Of a stretch of DNA of 18,427 nucleotides, positions 6,943 to 14,873 are shown piece by piece (the first letter of the stretch is position 1; each line of letters starts with the position of its first letter). The position numbers and the translations under genes were made by a program. The notes beneath the pieces were generated by a model. That model was not told where the DNA came from and did no database searches. It was given only the letters and a program-made list of their open reading frames with translations. This DNA is from Ruminococcus sp. Its GTDB lineage: Bacteria; Bacillota; Clostridia; Oscillospirales; Ruminococcaceae. The stretch lies in the NCBI GenBank assembly GCA_019417865.1, contig DYCW01000122.1, positions 1-18,427 on the forward strand. The letters are read 5' to 3'.

Positions 6943-7560
6943 TCATGTATCCAATTTCCGTATCCGCAAATGGATTCCCTGCCGGTCTGCCAATGCCTGT
7001 GCCGCTTCCAGCTCTTCTTTCGGCAGTACATCTACGACACTATACATCACCTTGGGAACATACTGCTTGCAGTCGGCTGCAAACTGTTGTAAAGCGGTAA
7101 ATGCCGCTTCCTTATAAATGGGACGGGTTACCTTCAAATAGGCTTCCTCTGTGCCAGCGTTCAGGCTAATGGACACAATATCCACCCGTCCCTGTAAATC
7201 CTGTGCCGTCTTCCGGTTGTGCAGCAAATCCGAAAGTCCATTGGTATTCAGACGAATGCAACGTACCTCCCGTTCCTGCTTCAAATAATCTGCCGTCTGG
7301 CAGAGCAGCTCCAACCGCTCCGTTGGTTCCCCAAACCCGCAGAAAACGACTTCTTGATAAGCAGAAACATCCACGGCATCCAGTGCTGCCTTGACTTCCT
7401 CCCAACTCGGTTCGTGCTCCAACCACAACGGGTCAGAACCATACGCAGTATCGCCCATTGTGCGAATACAGAATGTACAGGCACAGGGACATCGGTTTGT
7501 TAGATTCAAATATAAATTGCTGCCCACTGCATAGACAATCGTCATTGCTGTTTTTTTCAT
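6943..7560 (-). CDS. TatD-associated radical SAM protein
   Basis: A 205-residue radical S-adenosylmethionine protein. The iron-sulfur cluster motif CxxxCxxC is C24, C28, C31 in TNRCPCACTFCIR; an extra cysteine (C26) lies within it. Other marks are YAVGSNLYLNLTNRC at the start, WLEHEPSWEEV, FCGFGEPTERL (SAM-binding GGE-like strand) and LNTNG. Short length and these motifs match the family usually found next to, or fused to, TatD nucleases. No tatD gene lies in this window. The substrate of this family is not known. The start ATG at 7558-7560 (complement) follows GCGAGGTG; an in-frame ATG five codons later is a less likely alternative. It is transcribed towards the bidirectional terminator at 6879. 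Confidence 0.85.
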   Translation of the reverse strand: MKKTAMTIVYAVGSNLYLNLTNRCPCACTFCIRTMGDTAYGSDPLWLEHEPSWEEVKAALDAVDVSAYQEVVFCGFGEPTERLELLCQTADYLKQEREVRCIRLNTNGLSDLLHNRKTAQDLQGRVDIVSISLNAGTEEAYLKVTRPIYKEAAFTALQQFAADCKQYVPKVMYSVVDVLPKEELEAAQALADRQGIHLRIRKLDT

Positions 7561-7639
7561 AAAAAAACACCTCGCATGATAAATAATATAACGTGATTTC
7601 GATGAAAATGCATACTATCGCTACCAACCAAAAGCTGTG

Positions 7640-7866
7640 CCGGCGAAAACGCTACGCTGTTCGCCTGGGTAAGCCGCCGTCCTGTTTTAGGAAATGTTTT
7701 ACATGATTGCAACCTATCTTTCTTTTTTGGAAACAGAACGGCGGCTATCATTTTGTTATTTTTCTAAATAAAATCACCATATATCGTTAGAACAATGCGG
7801 TGGCTGCCGCCCCCTGCACCCCTGCCAAGCTGAATCAGCTTGACCATAGTTCGCCGTCCGACGGAT
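7640..7866. repeat. Structured intergenic repeat, copy 2
   Basis: Second full copy, in the 330-base gene-free interval between the radical SAM start and the rlmH stop. Hairpin A (GGCGAA/TTCGCC with loop AACGCTACGCTG) is identical to copy 1. Stem B has a different sequence but the same position and shape: AGCCGCCGT (7672-7680) pairs with ACGGCGGCT (7738-7746), continued by CTGTTT/AAACAG after a C-A mismatch. Hairpin C is GCGG/CCGC instead of GCAAG/CTTGC. Hairpin D is CAAGCTG-AAT-CAGCTTG near 7825-7841. The last stem is short (CCGT/ACGG). The loop of stem B is not conserved with copies 1 and 3. This pattern of changed sequence with kept pairing argues for a selected RNA or DNA structure. Confidence 0.8.
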
Positions 7867-7890
7867 AACACGCTATCCATCGAACTCACA

Positions 7891-8367
7891 TTATTTATGA
7901 TAGGGACTGCCGCCTAAAATCTGATAGCCCCGATAAATCTGCTCCAACAGCATCACCCTTGCCAATTGATGCGGAAACGTCATTGCCGACATGGAAAGCC
8001 GCAAATCCGCTGCCCGTTTCACACATTCTGCCAAACCATAAGAACTGCCGATCAACAATGTCACCGCTGTATCACCCTGCACCGCAGCACGCTGCAACAA
8101 CTGTGCAAACTGCGGACTATCCAGCTGTTTCCCCTCTATGCACATCGCAATCGTAAAACCTTTTTTCCGTTTGAGCAGCGGCTGTGCTTCCTTTTCCAGT
8201 GCTGCTGCAATCTCTTTTTCAGACGGCCGCTCCGGCAAAAAAACCGGCTCTAATTCCACACATTGCAGCTTGCAAAAACGGGAAAGCCGTTTTTCATACT
8301 CTGCACACGCTGCCCGTAAATAGGGTTCTTTCAACTTGCCATACGTCAAAAGCTGTATCAGCTGCAT
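7891..8367 (-). CDS. rlmH: 23S rRNA (pseudouridine-1915 N3)-methyltransferase RlmH
   Basis: A 158-residue SPOUT-class methyltransferase that methylates pseudouridine 1915 in helix 69 of 23S rRNA, acting on assembled 70S ribosomes. Length is the family standard. The SAM-binding trefoil knot is visible as LLIGSSYGL (104-112; usually IGGxxG, here GSSYG) and the C-terminal MTFPHQLARVMLLEQIYRGY and GGSPYHK, which are nearly invariant. It starts only one base after the stop codon of the WalJ-type gene and is clearly co-transcribed with it. In many Firmicutes these two genes lie close together, often with an htrA gene between; here htrA is absent. Very secure. Confidence 0.97.
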   Translation of the reverse strand: MQLIQLLTYGKLKEPYLRAACAEYEKRLSRFCKLQCVELEPVFLPERPSEKEIAAALEKEAQPLLKRKKGFTIAMCIEGKQLDSPQFAQLLQRAAVQGDTAVTLLIGSSYGLAECVKRAADLRLSMSAMTFPHQLARVMLLEQIYRGYQILGGSPYHK

Positions 8368-8368
8368 C

Positions 8369-9148
8369 TTAAAAAATCACCGCCTTTTCCAAACCTGTTG
8401 GTGCAGCGACATGCAATATGTAATCCCGATTTCGCTGCATTTCCGAAAGACCAGACAAGGCTGCCTGTTCTGCACAATTCGGCGTATTGTTATGCTGACT
8501 CAGATGTCCCAAAATCAGTCTTGTCGTACCGGCTTCCACCAGCTCTTTGGCAAAGGCAGCACTGTCCGCATTGGAAAGATGTCCTTTTTTGCCTCGTATC
8601 CGTGCCTGCAAAAATGCGGGATAGGAACCGTTTCGCAGCATGGATTCCTCATAATTGGACTCTAACAACACCAGATCACAGCCCTGTACCCCTTTCCGAA
8701 CCGCTTCTGTGACTTCCCCTAAATCGGTGCAGATGGCACAAGTACGATCATCTGATGTGCGGATACGATATCCACAACTACCAGCCGCATCATGTGGTGT
8801 AGGAAAGGGGGTAATCTCCCAGTTGTCTGCAATGGTTTGCGTTTGCTCCATATAAATTAAGGGGACATCCATGGACAGTTGGTCTACCAGTTCATGCAGG
8901 GTTTCCGCAGTCCCACAGAGCGGAACGGGATGCTGTTTCAAAAAGACCCGCAGCCCGGCAATATGGTCACGGTGCGTGTGCGTGATGCAGACCGCCTGTA
9001 CCGCCTGAGGAGAAATATCACGCTCCTGTAGAGCATGACAAAGTCTTCTGTTAGAAACCCCAATATCAAACAGAATGCCAGCTTTTTCACTGCCAAGATA
9101 AGCTGCATTGCCGGAACTGGAACTAAAAAGGGAGTAAAATTTTGCCAT
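8369..9148 (-). CDS. walJ: WalJ/YycJ-type metallo-beta-lactamase-fold hydrolase
   Basis: A 259-residue metallo-beta-lactamase-fold protein. The start FYSLFSSSSGNAAYLGS matches the typical FxxLxSGSxGN opening of YycJ/WalJ, and the metal-binding motif is ITHTHRDHIAGL (H57, H59, D61, H62). Further metal ligands are probably in FPTPHDA, CTDLG and LGHLSQHN. YycJ is reported as a 5'-3' exonuclease linked to DNA repair, and its gene belongs to the walRK neighbourhood in Bacilli. walRK are not in this window. The ATG at 9146-9148 (complement) is chosen because GAAGGATG precedes it and it gives the family start; an in-frame ATG 12 codons upstream lacks a ribosome site. The gene pair with rlmH supports the assignment. 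Confidence 0.88.
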   Translation of the reverse strand: MAKFYSLFSSSSGNAAYLGSEKAGILFDIGVSNRRLCHALQERDISPQAVQAVCITHTHRDHIAGLRVFLKQHPVPLCGTAETLHELVDQLSMDVPLIYMEQTQTIADNWEITPFPTPHDAAGSCGYRIRTSDDRTCAICTDLGEVTEAVRKGVQGCDLVLLESNYEESMLRNGSYPAFLQARIRGKKGHLSNADSAAFAKELVEAGTTRLILGHLSQHNNTPNCAEQAALSGLSEMQRNRDYILHVAAPTGLEKAVIF

Positions 9149-9237
9149 AAACGTTTCATCCTTCGTTTTGTTTAATAAAAGCACAGCTGGATGGTCTGGC
9201 GTTCAAAATAGACATGCTGCTGTCTCGCCTACTCGTT

Positions 9238-9267
9238 AAAAAATGCCCTCTTAATCAACAAGAGGGC
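9238..9267 (-). terminator. Intrinsic terminator after murA
   Basis: On the minus strand GCCCTCTT pairs with AAGAGGGC (9260-9267 and 9245-9252), loop of 7 bases, followed by A then six T (complement of 9238-9243). It separates murA from the walJ-rlmH unit. Confidence 0.9.
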
Positions 9268-9340
9268 AGCTGTATTGGCTGCGATCACACAGAACAAATC
9301 ATGCACATTTGCTCTGTCAAACCGCACCCATTTATTTTCC

Positions 9341-10624
9341 TTACAGGGCTTCCCGCAGCGTGGAAACCGGTGTGGAGATTTTTTGAATATCTGCACCAAC
9401 CTGCCGCAGTTTTTCATCCAGGCAGGAATAACCACGTTCAATATGATAGATATCTTCAATTTCTGTGATGCCTTGTGCTGCCAAACCTGCAATAATCAAT
9501 GCAGCACCTGCACGCAAATCACATGCCTTTACCGGTGCCCCAGTCAGCTTTCCTGTGCCCTCTACTACTGCCACTTTCCCATCTACGGAAATATCGGCAC
9601 CCATACGCCGTAACTCATCGACATACCGGAATCGTTGTTCCCAAACGCCTTCCGTGATAATACTCGTTCCCTCTGCCAATGTCAGCAACGTGGTAATCTG
9701 CGGCTGCATATCTGTTGGAAAACCCGGATGCGGCATGGTCTTGACATTTGTCCGCACGAGCGGACCGTCTACCCAAACCCGCACACTGTCATCAAACTCT
9801 TCCACATTGACACCAATCTTTCGCATCTTCATGGTAATCGGTTCCAAGTGCTTCGGAATGACGTTCTTCACCAACACATCCCCATGTGTGGCAGCTGCCG
9901 CAATCATAAAAGTTCCAGCTTCAATCTGATCTGGAATCACAGAATAGGTGGTACTGTGCAAACGCCGCACGCCACGAATCTTGATGACATCGGTTCCAGC
10001 ACCCATGATGTCTGCCCCCATCGAATTCAGGAAATTCGCAAGGTCAACAATATGCGGTTCTTTTGCTGCATTTTCAATGACAGTCAAGCCCTCTGCCCGA
10101 ACCGCTGCCAGCATGGCATTCATGGTTGCACCCACAGAAACAACATCTAAGTAAATCTGATTGCCCGTCAACTTTTCTGCAACCAGGTCAACCATACCAT
10201 GCTGAATATCACATTTTGCTCCCAGTGCAGCAAATGCTTTCAGATGCTGATCAATCGGACGGTCGCCCAACGGACATCCGCCCGGCATGGAAACCCTTGC
10301 TCTGCCAAATTTTCCCAACAGTGCACCCAGAAAATAATAGGATGCCCGCATTCTTCTGGCACTCTCATATGGTACACAAAAATTTTTTAACCCGACCGTG
10401 GAAATCCGAACCGTTGTTCGATTGATATAATCTACCTGTGCCCCCATCTCGTACAGAATCCGCAGACTGATGGAAACATCACTGATTTCCGGTACATTTT
10501 CCAATACACAAGGCTCATCGCACAGCAAAACTGCCGGAATCAAAGCAACTGCTGCATTCTTTGCCCCGCTGACTTCGATTTCACCGGAAAGCCGGCGTCC
10601 GCCATGAATTACAAATTTATCCAC
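9341..10624 (-). CDS. murA: UDP-N-acetylglucosamine 1-carboxyvinyltransferase
   Basis: A 427-residue enzyme that transfers enolpyruvate from phosphoenolpyruvate to UDP-GlcNAc, the first committed step of peptidoglycan synthesis in the cytoplasm. It shows GAKNAAVALIPA with K22, the fosfomycin-target loop SMPGGCPLGDRPIDQHL with catalytic C117, GATMNAMLAA, and PHPGFPTDMQPQ near residues 297-308, all hallmark segments. The length is normal. The start codon is GTG (complement of 10622-10624), preceded by AAAAGGAGA. The upstream cyclophilin gene ends 79 bases before it with no terminator seen, so both may share the promoter at 11516-11544. Many Firmicutes carry two murA paralogues; which one this is cannot be said. 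Confidence 0.97.
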   Translation of the reverse strand: MDKFVIHGGRRLSGEIEVSGAKNAAVALIPAVLLCDEPCVLENVPEISDVSISLRILYEMGAQVDYINRTTVRISTVGLKNFCVPYESARRMRASYYFLGALLGKFGRARVSMPGGCPLGDRPIDQHLKAFAALGAKCDIQHGMVDLVAEKLTGNQIYLDVVSVGATMNAMLAAVRAEGLTVIENAAKEPHIVDLANFLNSMGADIMGAGTDVIKIRGVRRLHSTTYSVIPDQIEAGTFMIAAAATHGDVLVKNVIPKHLEPITMKMRKIGVNVEEFDDSVRVWVDGPLVRTNVKTMPHPGFPTDMQPQITTLLTLAEGTSIITEGVWEQRFRYVDELRRMGADISVDGKVAVVEGTGKLTGAPVKACDLRAGAALIIAGLAAQGITEIEDIYHIERGYSCLDEKLRQVGADIQKISTPVSTLREAL

Positions 10625-10703
10625 TTTATTCTCTCCTTTTGCATCTGATACGGCTTATCATTCTCTATTTTTCTTGCAGCCGCAAGCGTACTGCTGGTTT
10701 TCT

Positions 10704-11450
10704 CTACGCTGCATCATTTGACGTTTCATCCTCTGAAGCATACCAGTGCAGTTCGCTGCCGTCATAGGATTCTACTGTCACGGATTCCATGACAACAGAA
10801 GTATACGGCTTATCATCGCTATTTTTATCTGTGATTTCTGAAATGGCAATCGCAACATCCAGTCCGTCTACAACCTGTCCGAAAACAGTGTATTTTCCGT
10901 CCAGCCATGGTGCACCACCAATTGTAGTGTACAGTTCTTTCTGCTCTTCGCTGTAAGCACCGTCGCCATGTGCCTCATATTGCTCCAGCGTCTCTAAAGA
11001 TACCGGGCCGCCAGTGACAATATAAAACTGACTGCCATCCGTATCGGTTCCGCCATTGTTTGCATAAGCAACGGCACCACGCACATGAATCAGCGAAGAA
11101 TCGGTACCACCGTCAAATTTGCCGCCCCAGATACTTTCCCCACCGGTTCCATTTCCCTTTGGGTCACCGCCCTGAATCATAAAGTTTTCAATCACACGGT
11201 GGAACAGCAGTTCATCATAATAGCCATCTTTGGCATGTGTAACAAAGTTTTCACATGCTTCCGGCAGTAAATCAGAAAATACTTTTATTTTAATTGTACC
11301 ATAATCTTTTACCTGAATGACAACCAGTTCTTCCCCTTTTTCCGGTGCAGTAAAATTTTTTACTGCTACTGTTTCCTGTTTGTTGGCACAACCCGTCAAA
11401 CCCTCCAGCAGCAGCACACCGCTCATCAGCAATGCAGGGATTCGCTTCAT
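10704..11450 (-). CDS. Cyclophilin-type peptidyl-prolyl isomerase lipoprotein
   Basis: A 248-residue cyclophilin-fold peptidyl-prolyl cis-trans isomerase, probably anchored to the outer face of the membrane. A lipoprotein signal with lipobox L18-T19-G20-C21 opens the protein. The catalytic region is intact: LFHRVIENFMIQGGDP with R85, F90, M91 and Q93, followed by GNGTGGESIWGGKF, VAYANNGG, GSQFYIV and VFGQVVDGLDVA. A loop of about 30 residues after FYIVTGG, rich in Glu, is typical of clostridial lipoprotein versions. The ATG at 11448-11450 (complement) is chosen because GAGGTGAAGGAT precedes it and a signal peptide follows at once. It probably assists folding of secreted proteins. A degenerate paralogue is encoded directly upstream. 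Confidence 0.93.
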   Translation of the reverse strand: MKRIPALLMSGVLLLEGLTGCANKQETVAVKNFTAPEKGEELVVIQVKDYGTIKIKVFSDLLPEACENFVTHAKDGYYDELLFHRVIENFMIQGGDPKGNGTGGESIWGGKFDGGTDSSLIHVRGAVAYANNGGTDTDGSQFYIVTGGPVSLETLEQYEAHGDGAYSEEQKELYTTIGGAPWLDGKYTVFGQVVDGLDVAIAISEITDKNSDDKPYTSVVMESVTVESYDGSELHWYASEDETSNDAA

Positions 11451-11515
11451 ATCCTTCACCTCAGTTTGTCCATCCTGCTCGTCAGTTACGCATAGTTTAC
11501 ATAAGAACACCTTTT

Positions 11516-11544
11516 ATTATACACGATTTTTTACAGCTTGTAAA
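11516..11544 (-). promoter_or_regulatory. Sigma-A promoter of the cyclophilin (and possibly murA) unit
   Basis: Minus strand TTTACA (11539-11544), 17-base spacer, TATAAT (11516-11521). TTTACA is also one arm of a small palindrome, TTTACA-AGC-TGTAAA (11530-11544), overlapping the -35 region, which could be an operator or chance. Confidence 0.75.
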
Positions 11545-11673
11545 GTATCCATCCAGTTTTTTTCTGTGGGTTTGTCATATCTGACGGAAAGCCTTTGAAA
11601 AACAATTTTACTTTCGTCACAACGACGCACAAAACAAGAAAACTTTTCCGGTTTATTCATGTTTTCCACAAGA

Positions 11674-12483
11674 CTATTCTATTCCATTTTCTGGCACAAA
11701 CGAATCTCCATTCGTTTTTCCCCAGTTGGTGATTTCAATCCGTTCAATGCGAATGGGTTCCTCGGAAAGTGTGCTGTTGGCAATGGTATCAATGACAGCA
11801 AAGCTTTCCTTTCCATATGCCTGTGCAAAAATGGTCATCTGTTGGGCACAGTCCGGCACACCGCCCCAACGCAGGAATGTATCGACAATTTCTGCCGCAT
11901 TTTCATTTGTTGCTGCCAACTGTTCTTTTGTTTCCTCATCCATGACAATCGAATTGCATACTAAAAAACGAGTCCCGCAGTATGCGGCATCATTGCCAAA
12001 GAGCATTTTCAAGAAATTATTTTCCCTTTCCGTGACGGGAGCACAAAATGCACCCCGAAACGGCCAAAGATCCGCCGTTAGTTCCGTTTCTACTTTCTGA
12101 CGACTTTCGTCCAGCTGGTCATCCAGTGAACCATCCTCATTTGGACTGCCGGCACGGAAGTAAACACCCGGTTCGGTCTGGTAGACATAGGTATCGTTAT
12201 AGTATCCGTTTTCCGCCAATTCTGTAAATTGTGCAACATAGTTTGGAGCCGCCTCCGGATAGAGAACGGCTGTAATCTCCCCCACAGAGGTGTGCACAAT
12301 CATCGCTGGATCGTCATCCGTGGGGGATTCCAACTGCAGCAAATGTGCTTCGCTCATATCAATATAGGAGGCATCATTCTGTGCCATCCGGATGGTACAG
12401 GAAAACATCGTCAAGCTGATGAGAGAAAGAATAATGAGAATTGTCAGCAGGATAGAAACACTTTTTTTCTTTAATTTTGCCAT
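11674..12483 (-). CDS. Degenerate cyclophilin-like membrane-anchored protein
   Basis: A 269-residue extracytoplasmic protein with one N-terminal hydrophobic segment (10-28), ending in SC, a marginal lipobox, so either a signal anchor or a lipoprotein. The region HTSVGEITAVLYPEAAPNYV and GYYNDTYVYQTEPGVYFRAGSPNEDG aligns without gaps to the neighbouring cyclophilin (GYYDELLFHRV and so on). However, the catalytic FHR is replaced by VYQ (R to Q102), and FMIQGG by VYFRAG. So it has the fold but probably no prolyl isomerase activity. The rest (residues 130-269) is diverged and includes WPFRGAFCAP, a possible counterpart of the cyclophilin core. The ATG follows GAAAGGAG. Likely a paralogue that became a binding or structural protein. 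Role unknown. Confidence 0.75.
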   Translation of the reverse strand: MAKLKKKSVSILLTILIILSLISLTMFSCTIRMAQNDASYIDMSEAHLLQLESPTDDDPAMIVHTSVGEITAVLYPEAAPNYVAQFTELAENGYYNDTYVYQTEPGVYFRAGSPNEDGSLDDQLDESRQKVETELTADLWPFRGAFCAPVTERENNFLKMLFGNDAAYCGTRFLVCNSIVMDEETKEQLAATNENAAEIVDTFLRWGGVPDCAQQMTIFAQAYGKESFAVIDTIANSTLSEEPIRIERIEITNWGKTNGDSFVPENGIE

Positions 12484-12583
12484 ATTACTCCTTTCAAATT
12501 GTTATCTGATGTGCATTTGATAAGATCGGTCTGATCCGTCGAATGGTGATTTCCCATTGTTTGAGAAAATATCGGCAATGCCG

Positions 12584-12603
12584 AAAAAAGGGAAGAAACT
12601 CCC
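12584..12603 (-). terminator. Weak terminator-like hairpin after cysS
   Basis: Minus strand GGGAG-TTTC-TTCCC (12590-12603) followed by six T (complement of 12584-12589). The stem is only 5 bp with a G-U pair, so termination is probably partial. It lies in the 177-base gap between cysS and the cyclophilin-like gene. Confidence 0.45.
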
Positions 12604-12660
12604 TGCAGTGAATTGCACTCGCCCAAGCCGCTCTGATTTCCTAACAAACATCCTTTGCAG

Positions 12661-14055
12661 TTATATCTTCTCAATCTGTGTGCCCTGACGGGTTTCCTTG
12701 ACCCGATAGCCCAACGCTGCAATCGCATCCCGCAGTCTGTCTGCTTCTGCAAAATCCTTTGCCTTTCTTGCGGCTGCCCGTGCTTCTACCAGCTCCTGTA
12801 CTTCTGCCGGAATGGCATCCTCCTGTTTCCGCTGATACAAAATGCCCAGTACCCCCGTCAGCGTATCAAACAGCTTTGCACCCACTTCCAGCTGTCCCTT
12901 CGTGGTAGCTGTATCGGCACTCATCCGGTTCAAATCTCTTGCCAACTCAAACAAGGCAGTAATCCCGTCCGCTGTGTTCAAATCATCATCCATCGCCGTA
13001 ATAAACTGCTGTTCTCTCTGTGCAAATATTGCCTTTGCGGCTTCTGTGCAGTCTCCTGCCGGTGCAGCTGCCATTGCCCGATCCAGTGTATCCCGACAGG
13101 TATACAACCGTTCCAGAGAAGCCTTGCAAGCATCCAGCAGTTCTTTGCAGTAATTAATCGGACTGCGATAATGTGCCTGTATCATCATATATCGAATGAC
13201 CTCATAGCCGTACTGCTCTGCCACTTCTCTGACAGTAAAGAAATTGCCAAGGGATTTCGACATCTTCTTGTTGTCGATATTGATGTAACCGTTGTGCATC
13301 CAGTAGTGCGAAAATGGCTTTCCCGTTGCTGCCTCGCTCTGTGCGATTTCGTTTTCATGGTGCGGAAAAATCAAATCCTGTCCGCCGCAGTGCAAATCCA
13401 ATGTTTCACCGAGATAATGACTCGACATAGCGGAACATTCAATATGCCAGCCTGGACGACCTTTTCCCCATGGAGAGTCCCAGTATGGTTCTCCTGGCTT
13501 TGCCGCTTTCCAGACAGCAAAATCCAGTGGGCTTTCCTTTTGATCATTCACATCAATCCGTGCTCCTGCCTGTAACTCTTCCATAGGCTGTCCGGAAAGC
13601 TTGCCGTAATCGGAAAAAGATGCTGTGCGGAAATAAACATCCCCGTTGGATTCGTAGGCATGACCGCTGTCCACCAGCTTTTTCACCAAATTGATAATCA
13701 AATCCATGTTTTCGGTTACTTTCGGATGGACATCGGCATCCATCACATTTAAACCATGGGCATCCGTCTTGTACTCCTGAATATAGCGTTCCGAAAGTTC
13801 CACAGACGGAATGCCCTCCTCATTCGCACGGCGGATGATTTTATCATCGACATCCGTAAAATTCTGCACATAGGTGACATCATAACCACGATATTGCAAA
13901 TACCGCCGCAATACGTCAAACGCACAAATCGGACGGGCATTGCCAATATGAATATAGTTGTAAACCGTTGGCCCACACGCATAAATGCGGACATGATTCG
14001 GTTCGATGGGGATGAGCTCCTCTTTTTTTCTGGTCAATGTGTTATAAATCTGCAT
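12661..14055 (-). CDS. cysS: Cysteinyl-tRNA synthetase
   Basis: A 464-residue class I aminoacyl-tRNA synthetase that charges tRNA-Cys with cysteine. It shows the family start IYNTLTRKKEE, the zinc ligand C27 in ACGPTVYNYIHIGNARP with the HIGH-type motif H36-I-G-N, the other zinc ligands C207 (WHIECSAM), H232 and E236 (PHHENE), and the KMSKS loop at 264-268. Length is normal. The ATG at 14053-14055 (complement) follows AGAAAGGA at a slightly long distance. It lies 92 bases after the cysE stop, with a 9-bp hairpin between, and both are presumably controlled by the cysteine T-box upstream. The cysE-cysS order is common in Firmicutes. Confidence 0.97.
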   Translation of the reverse strand: MQIYNTLTRKKEELIPIEPNHVRIYACGPTVYNYIHIGNARPICAFDVLRRYLQYRGYDVTYVQNFTDVDDKIIRRANEEGIPSVELSERYIQEYKTDAHGLNVMDADVHPKVTENMDLIINLVKKLVDSGHAYESNGDVYFRTASFSDYGKLSGQPMEELQAGARIDVNDQKESPLDFAVWKAAKPGEPYWDSPWGKGRPGWHIECSAMSSHYLGETLDLHCGGQDLIFPHHENEIAQSEAATGKPFSHYWMHNGYINIDNKKMSKSLGNFFTVREVAEQYGYEVIRYMMIQAHYRSPINYCKELLDACKASLERLYTCRDTLDRAMAAAPAGDCTEAAKAIFAQREQQFITAMDDDLNTADGITALFELARDLNRMSADTATTKGQLEVGAKLFDTLTGVLGILYQRKQEDAIPAEVQELVEARAAARKAKDFAEADRLRDAIAALGYRVKETRQGTQIEKI

Positions 14056-14093
14056 ATGGATTCAAGTTCCTTTCTATCAGTCTCTCTATTTGG

Positions 14094-14128
14094 GTGTGCC
14101 TGCCCTGCCAGCTGGAAAACAGGCACAC
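14094..14128 (-). other. Strong hairpin between cysE and cysS without T-run
   Basis: GTGTGCCTG (14094-14102) and CAGGCACAC (14120-14128) form a perfect 9-bp stem with a 17-base loop in the 92-base gap. No T tract follows on either strand, so it is not a classical terminator. It may be an mRNA processing or stabilising element. Confidence 0.7.
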
Positions 14129-14147
14129 AGGATTCCAGGATCATTTT

Positions 14148-14795
14148 TTATTTTGCTTCATGGTCTTCTAAAGCAGAAATCTCCTGCTGCAAAGCCGTCA
14201 CGCAGCTTTTCAGAGCATTGATATCTTGCAAATTCAAATCTGGACAATGCACCTGATCCAGTTCTTCGATGACCTTCTTTCCAGCACAGCGTGCCACTCT
14301 TGCCGGAACGCCGACTGCTGTACAGTCATCTGGTATCGGTTTCAATACGACTGCATTGGCAGCAATTTTCACATTATTGCCAATCGTAATGGGACCAAGC
14401 ACCTTTGCACCCGCTCCCACCATGACATTATCGCCCAGCGTTGGATGTCGTTTTCCTTTATCTTTCCCTGTCCCGCCGAGGGTAACCCCCTGATACAGCA
14501 GACAATTTTCACCGATCTCCGTTGTTTCCCCGATGACAACACCCATCCCGTGGTCAATGAACAACCCCTTGCCAATCTTCGCACCCGGATGAATTTCAAT
14601 TCCGGTGCGGTGTCTGGCTCTCTGGGAGATGATACGAGCAATCGTAAAGAATCCACGTTCATAAAACCAATGGGCTTTCCGGTAGCTTCGTACCGCCTTC
14701 AGACCGGAATACGTCAGGAGAATTTCCAGCGTACTGCGAGCAGCTGGATCTTTCTGTTTCACAATGGCAATATCTTCTTTTAATGTTTGGAACAA
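14148..14795 (-). CDS. cysE: Serine O-acetyltransferase
   Basis: A 215-residue acetyltransferase that makes O-acetylserine from serine and acetyl-CoA, the entry step of cysteine synthesis. The N-terminal helical part is followed by the left-handed beta-helix with hexapeptide repeats: GIEIHPGAKIGKGLFIDHGMGVVIGETTEIG, then the catalytic-loop region LYQGVTLGGTGKDKGKRHP and GAGAKVLGPITIGNNVKIAANAVV. Length fits the short gram-positive type (also called EpsC in places). The start appears to be TTG (complement of 14793-14795), shortly after AAGGAAGGGG; no ATG fits better. The gene follows the T-box terminator at 14834-14873 and lies before cysS, so its expression should respond to uncharged tRNA-Cys. 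Confidence 0.94.
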   Translation of the reverse strand: MFQTLKEDIAIVKQKDPAARSTLEILLTYSGLKAVRSYRKAHWFYERGFFTIARIISQRARHRTGIEIHPGAKIGKGLFIDHGMGVVIGETTEIGENCLLYQGVTLGGTGKDKGKRHPTLGDNVMVGAGAKVLGPITIGNNVKIAANAVVLKPIPDDCTAVGVPARVARCAGKKVIEELDQVHCPDLNLQDINALKSCVTALQQEISALEDHEAK

Positions 14796-14833
14796 GGCAA
14801 CCCCTTCCTTTCAGTTTCAAGATCAATATACAC

Positions 14834-14873
14834 AAAAAACCTCTGCCGGATACCATTTGTACCCATGCAGAGG
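14834..14873 (-). terminator. Regulated terminator of the cysteine T-box
   Basis: CCTCTGC (complement 14867-14873) pairs with GCAGAGG (complement 14840-14846), an inner 6-bp helix stacks in the loop, and six T follow (complement 14834-14839). It competes with the antiterminator formed by the T-box sequence just upstream. Confidence 0.88.

Noticed and set aside
10666..10692. CTTGC/GCAAG hairpin between the cyclophilin gene and murA as terminator
   Set aside because: On the minus strand it is followed by A-rich sequence, not T, so it would not terminate transcription towards murA.
12655..13575. Long plus-strand frame of 306 codons opposite cysS
   Set aside because: cysS has all catalytic motifs; the opposite frame has a Cys-rich composition and no family features.
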